Shown here: piece by piece, positions 62,476 to 64,000 of the stretch
Numbering within the stretch: the stretch's first letter is position 1
Layout: each line of letters opens with the position of its first letter
Assembly: GCF_038003525.1 (NCBI RefSeq)
Contig: NZ_JBBOPI010000001.1
Coordinates: 1,107,001 to 1,171,000 of the forward strand
Origin: Solibacillus sp. FSL H8-0538
Lineage (GTDB): Bacteria; Bacillota; Bacilli; Bacillales_A; Planococcaceae
Direction: 5' to 3'
DNA length: 64,000 nt
Position numbers and translations under genes: made by a program
Notes under the pieces: generated by a model
What the model was told of the DNA's origin: nothing
Database searches by the model: none
Seen by the model: only the letters and a program-made list of their open reading frames with translations

Positions 62476-62588
62476 TTGTGACCCCTCCGTAAAAAACTCA
62501 ATATGACAAGAGAATAGCAGTTTTATAGTTAGCCGTCAAAAGCAAATTGTTGACGGCTAGTATATAATTAATAAAGTAAAAGAAGTTT

Positions 62589-62710
62589 GGGTCTTTACCA
62601 AAACATGTCCTTTACTTTAAAAGAAAGTGCACTACTTTATAGGCACATGGAACGGAAAGCGTCCGCCTGGAGTGGAATGTGCTGTCAAGTACTGATTTTG
62701 GTGTAGAGCC
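62589..62710 (+). mobile_element. 122-bp MITE-like element, copy 3 (TSD AGAAGTTT)
   Basis: This copy has the same ends and the same length as copies 1 and 2. It is bounded by a perfect 8-bp direct repeat, AGAAGTTT (62581-62588 and 62711-62718). It lies in the divergent gap between the TRIC gene and ynbB, about 40 bp before the ynbB start, so it may affect the promoter of either gene. No coding capacity is seen. Confidence 0.92.
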
Positions 62711-62751
62711 AGAAGTTTATTGTTATTTTTAGATAGAATGGAGTTTTCATC

Positions 62752-63999
62752 ATGGCATTTAGTTCAAATCTAACAGAAGAAACGTTAGCGCTTGCTACGC
62801 ATATCGAGGAAAAAGTTCGCCCTTACCATGCAAAAGCAGACGCCCAAGCCTTTTTCAATCAACAAAAGGTATTAGCTGCATTCCGCAAGCATCAAGTTAG
62901 TGATTATCACCTCAATCCATCAAGTGGCTACGGCTATGACGACGAGGGCCGCGATAATTTAGAGCGCGTGTATGCAGAAGTTTTCGGCGCAGAAGCAGCG
63001 ATTGTACGCCCGCAAATCATTTCAGGAACACATGCTATTACTCTAAGTCTATTCGGTGTACTTCGCCCGGGCGACGAGTTACTGTACATTACAGGAAAGC
63101 CTTATGATACATTGCAATCAATTGTATACGGTGGCGAAAAAGATACAGGTTCATTAAAGGATTTTAATATTAACTATTCACATATTGATCTACTCGACAA
63201 TAAAGAGATTGACTGGGACGGTGTGCGCGCGGCAGTAAATGCCAACACAAAAATGATCGCTATCCAACGTTCAAAAGGCTACGCAACACGCCCATCATTC
63301 ACAATTGAAGCCATTGAAGCAATGGTTAAACAAATTCGTGAAATTGCACCAAAGGCAGTCATTTTTGTGGACAACTGTTACGGTGAATTTGTTGAAGCTT
63401 TAGAGCCAACTGAAATCGGCGCGGACTTAATGGCAGGCTCACTCATTAAAAATCCAGGTGGCGGTTTAGCAAAAATCGGAGGCTATATTGCAGGACGTGC
63501 TGATCTAGTCGAGAAATGTGCCTACCGCATGACGTCACCAGGCATTGGTGCAGAGGCAGGCGCGACATTAAATACACTTGCTGACTTTTACCAAGGCTTC
63601 TTCCTAGCACCGCATGTTGTGGCACAAAGCGTAAAAGGTGCCATCTTCACAGCAGCTATGCTAGAAGAAATCGGTATGACAACATCACCTCACTATACAG
63701 ATGCACGTACAGATTTAATTCAGTCTGTATCTTTCCAAACAGCGGAGCAAATGGTCGCATTCTGTCGCGAAATCCAAGCGGCTTCACCAATCAATGCCCA
63801 CTTCGCACCGGAACCAGCATACATGCCCGGCTATGAGGATGATGTCATTATGGCTGCTGGTACATTTGTACAAGGCTCTAGTATTGAGTTAACTGCAGAT
63901 GGCCCAATCCGTCCTCCGTATACAGCGTTTGTGCAAGGTGGACTAACCTATGAGCATGTAAAATATGCAATTTGCTCGGCAGTACAAGCATTAAAATAA
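62752..63999 (+). CDS. ynbB: Methionine gamma-lyase family / aluminium-resistance-like PLP protein (YnbB)
   Basis: The 415-residue protein belongs to the PLP-dependent family named after cystathionine lyases and aluminium resistance; its true reaction is not settled. Seen here are HLNPSSGYGYDDEGRDNLER, RPQIISGTHAITLSLFGVLR and the cofactor region VIFVDNCYGEFVEALEPTE. The probable Schiff-base Lys is in MAGSLIKNPGGGLAKIGGYI. The stop codon TAA is at 63997-63999, one base before the window end. In Bacillus, ynbB precedes glnRA, which would lie just outside the window. Confidence 0.93.
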   Translation: MAFSSNLTEETLALATHIEEKVRPYHAKADAQAFFNQQKVLAAFRKHQVSDYHLNPSSGYGYDDEGRDNLERVYAEVFGAEAAIVRPQIISGTHAITLSLFGVLRPGDELLYITGKPYDTLQSIVYGGEKDTGSLKDFNINYSHIDLLDNKEIDWDGVRAAVNANTKMIAIQRSKGYATRPSFTIEAIEAMVKQIREIAPKAVIFVDNCYGEFVEALEPTEIGADLMAGSLIKNPGGGLAKIGGYIAGRADLVEKCAYRMTSPGIGAEAGATLNTLADFYQGFFLAPHVVAQSVKGAIFTAAMLEEIGMTTSPHYTDARTDLIQSVSFQTAEQMVAFCREIQAASPINAHFAPEPAYMPGYEDDVIMAAGTFVQGSSIELTADGPIRPPYTAFVQGGLTYEHVKYAICSAVQALK

Positions 64000-64000
64000 A

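Noticed and set aside
1-64000. CRISPR arrays, tRNA or rRNA genes, prophage genes
   Set aside because: I saw no regularly spaced direct repeats of CRISPR size, no cloverleaf-like tRNA and no phage structural or integrase genes. The only mobile elements found are the ISL3 copy and the 122-bp elements.

Overview
The window is chromosomal DNA from a low-GC, endospore-forming Gram-positive bacterium of the Bacillales. The backbone order is ymfJ-ymfK-rodZ-pgsA-cinA-recA-rny, then ymdB-spoVS-spoVS-korAB, miaB-ymcA, cotE-mutS-mutL, miaA-hfq and ynbB. This is the Bacillus-type order, with insertions. SpoVS and CotE show a spore former. The gene set and protein style look like a Planococcaceae-type genus (Solibacillus/Lysinibacillus-like). 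That genus guess is inference; no 16S or other marker is present.

Region 1 (1-7300) is conserved housekeeping: a DUF3243 tail, an ACT/P-loop regulator-like protein, the cell-shape protein RodZ, phosphatidylglycerophosphate synthase, CinA, RecA (with a LexA box and a strong promoter) and RNase Y.

Region 2 (about 7.5-39.3 kb) is a surface-polysaccharide island of about 32 kb lying between rny and ymdB, which are adjacent in Bacillus subtilis. It opens with galE, a tyrosine phosphatase and an LCP glycopolymer transferase. It closes with pgi, gtaB, a Wzz-type co-polymerase and its tyrosine kinase. Between them are two amino-sugar modules. The first is a UDP-HexNAc 4,6-dehydratase, an aminotransferase, an initiating sugar transferase and an ATP-grasp ligase. 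The second is two tandem ATP-grasp ligases, a divergent PLP protein, a VioA-like aminotransferase, RfbA and RfbB. The island also carries a UDP-HexNAc 6-dehydrogenase, a glucuronyl C5-epimerase-like protein, four glycosyltransferases, a polymerase, a flippase and a FemAB-like transferase. A decayed second polymerase gene sits in the middle.

Region 3 (39.4-64 kb) returns to the backbone: ymdB, an intact ISL3-family insertion sequence with an 8-bp target duplication, two tandem spoVS genes, korAB, a chemoreceptor, a NERD protein, miaB-ymcA, a PAS-GAF-GGDEF-EAL protein, cotE with an unusual serine-rich tail, mutSL, a lipase-like hydrolase, miaA, hfq, a rhodanese, a TRIC channel and ynbB.

Three kinds of non-coding repeat run across these regions. 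(a) A 122-bp MITE-like element occurs three times, each copy with its own perfect 8-bp target duplication and ISL3-like ends. (b) A double-hairpin intergenic repeat has four good and two degenerate copies just downstream of genes. (c) A five-unit array with an exact 21-nt period spans the 3' end of the NERD gene. I saw no tRNA, rRNA, CRISPR or prophage genes.
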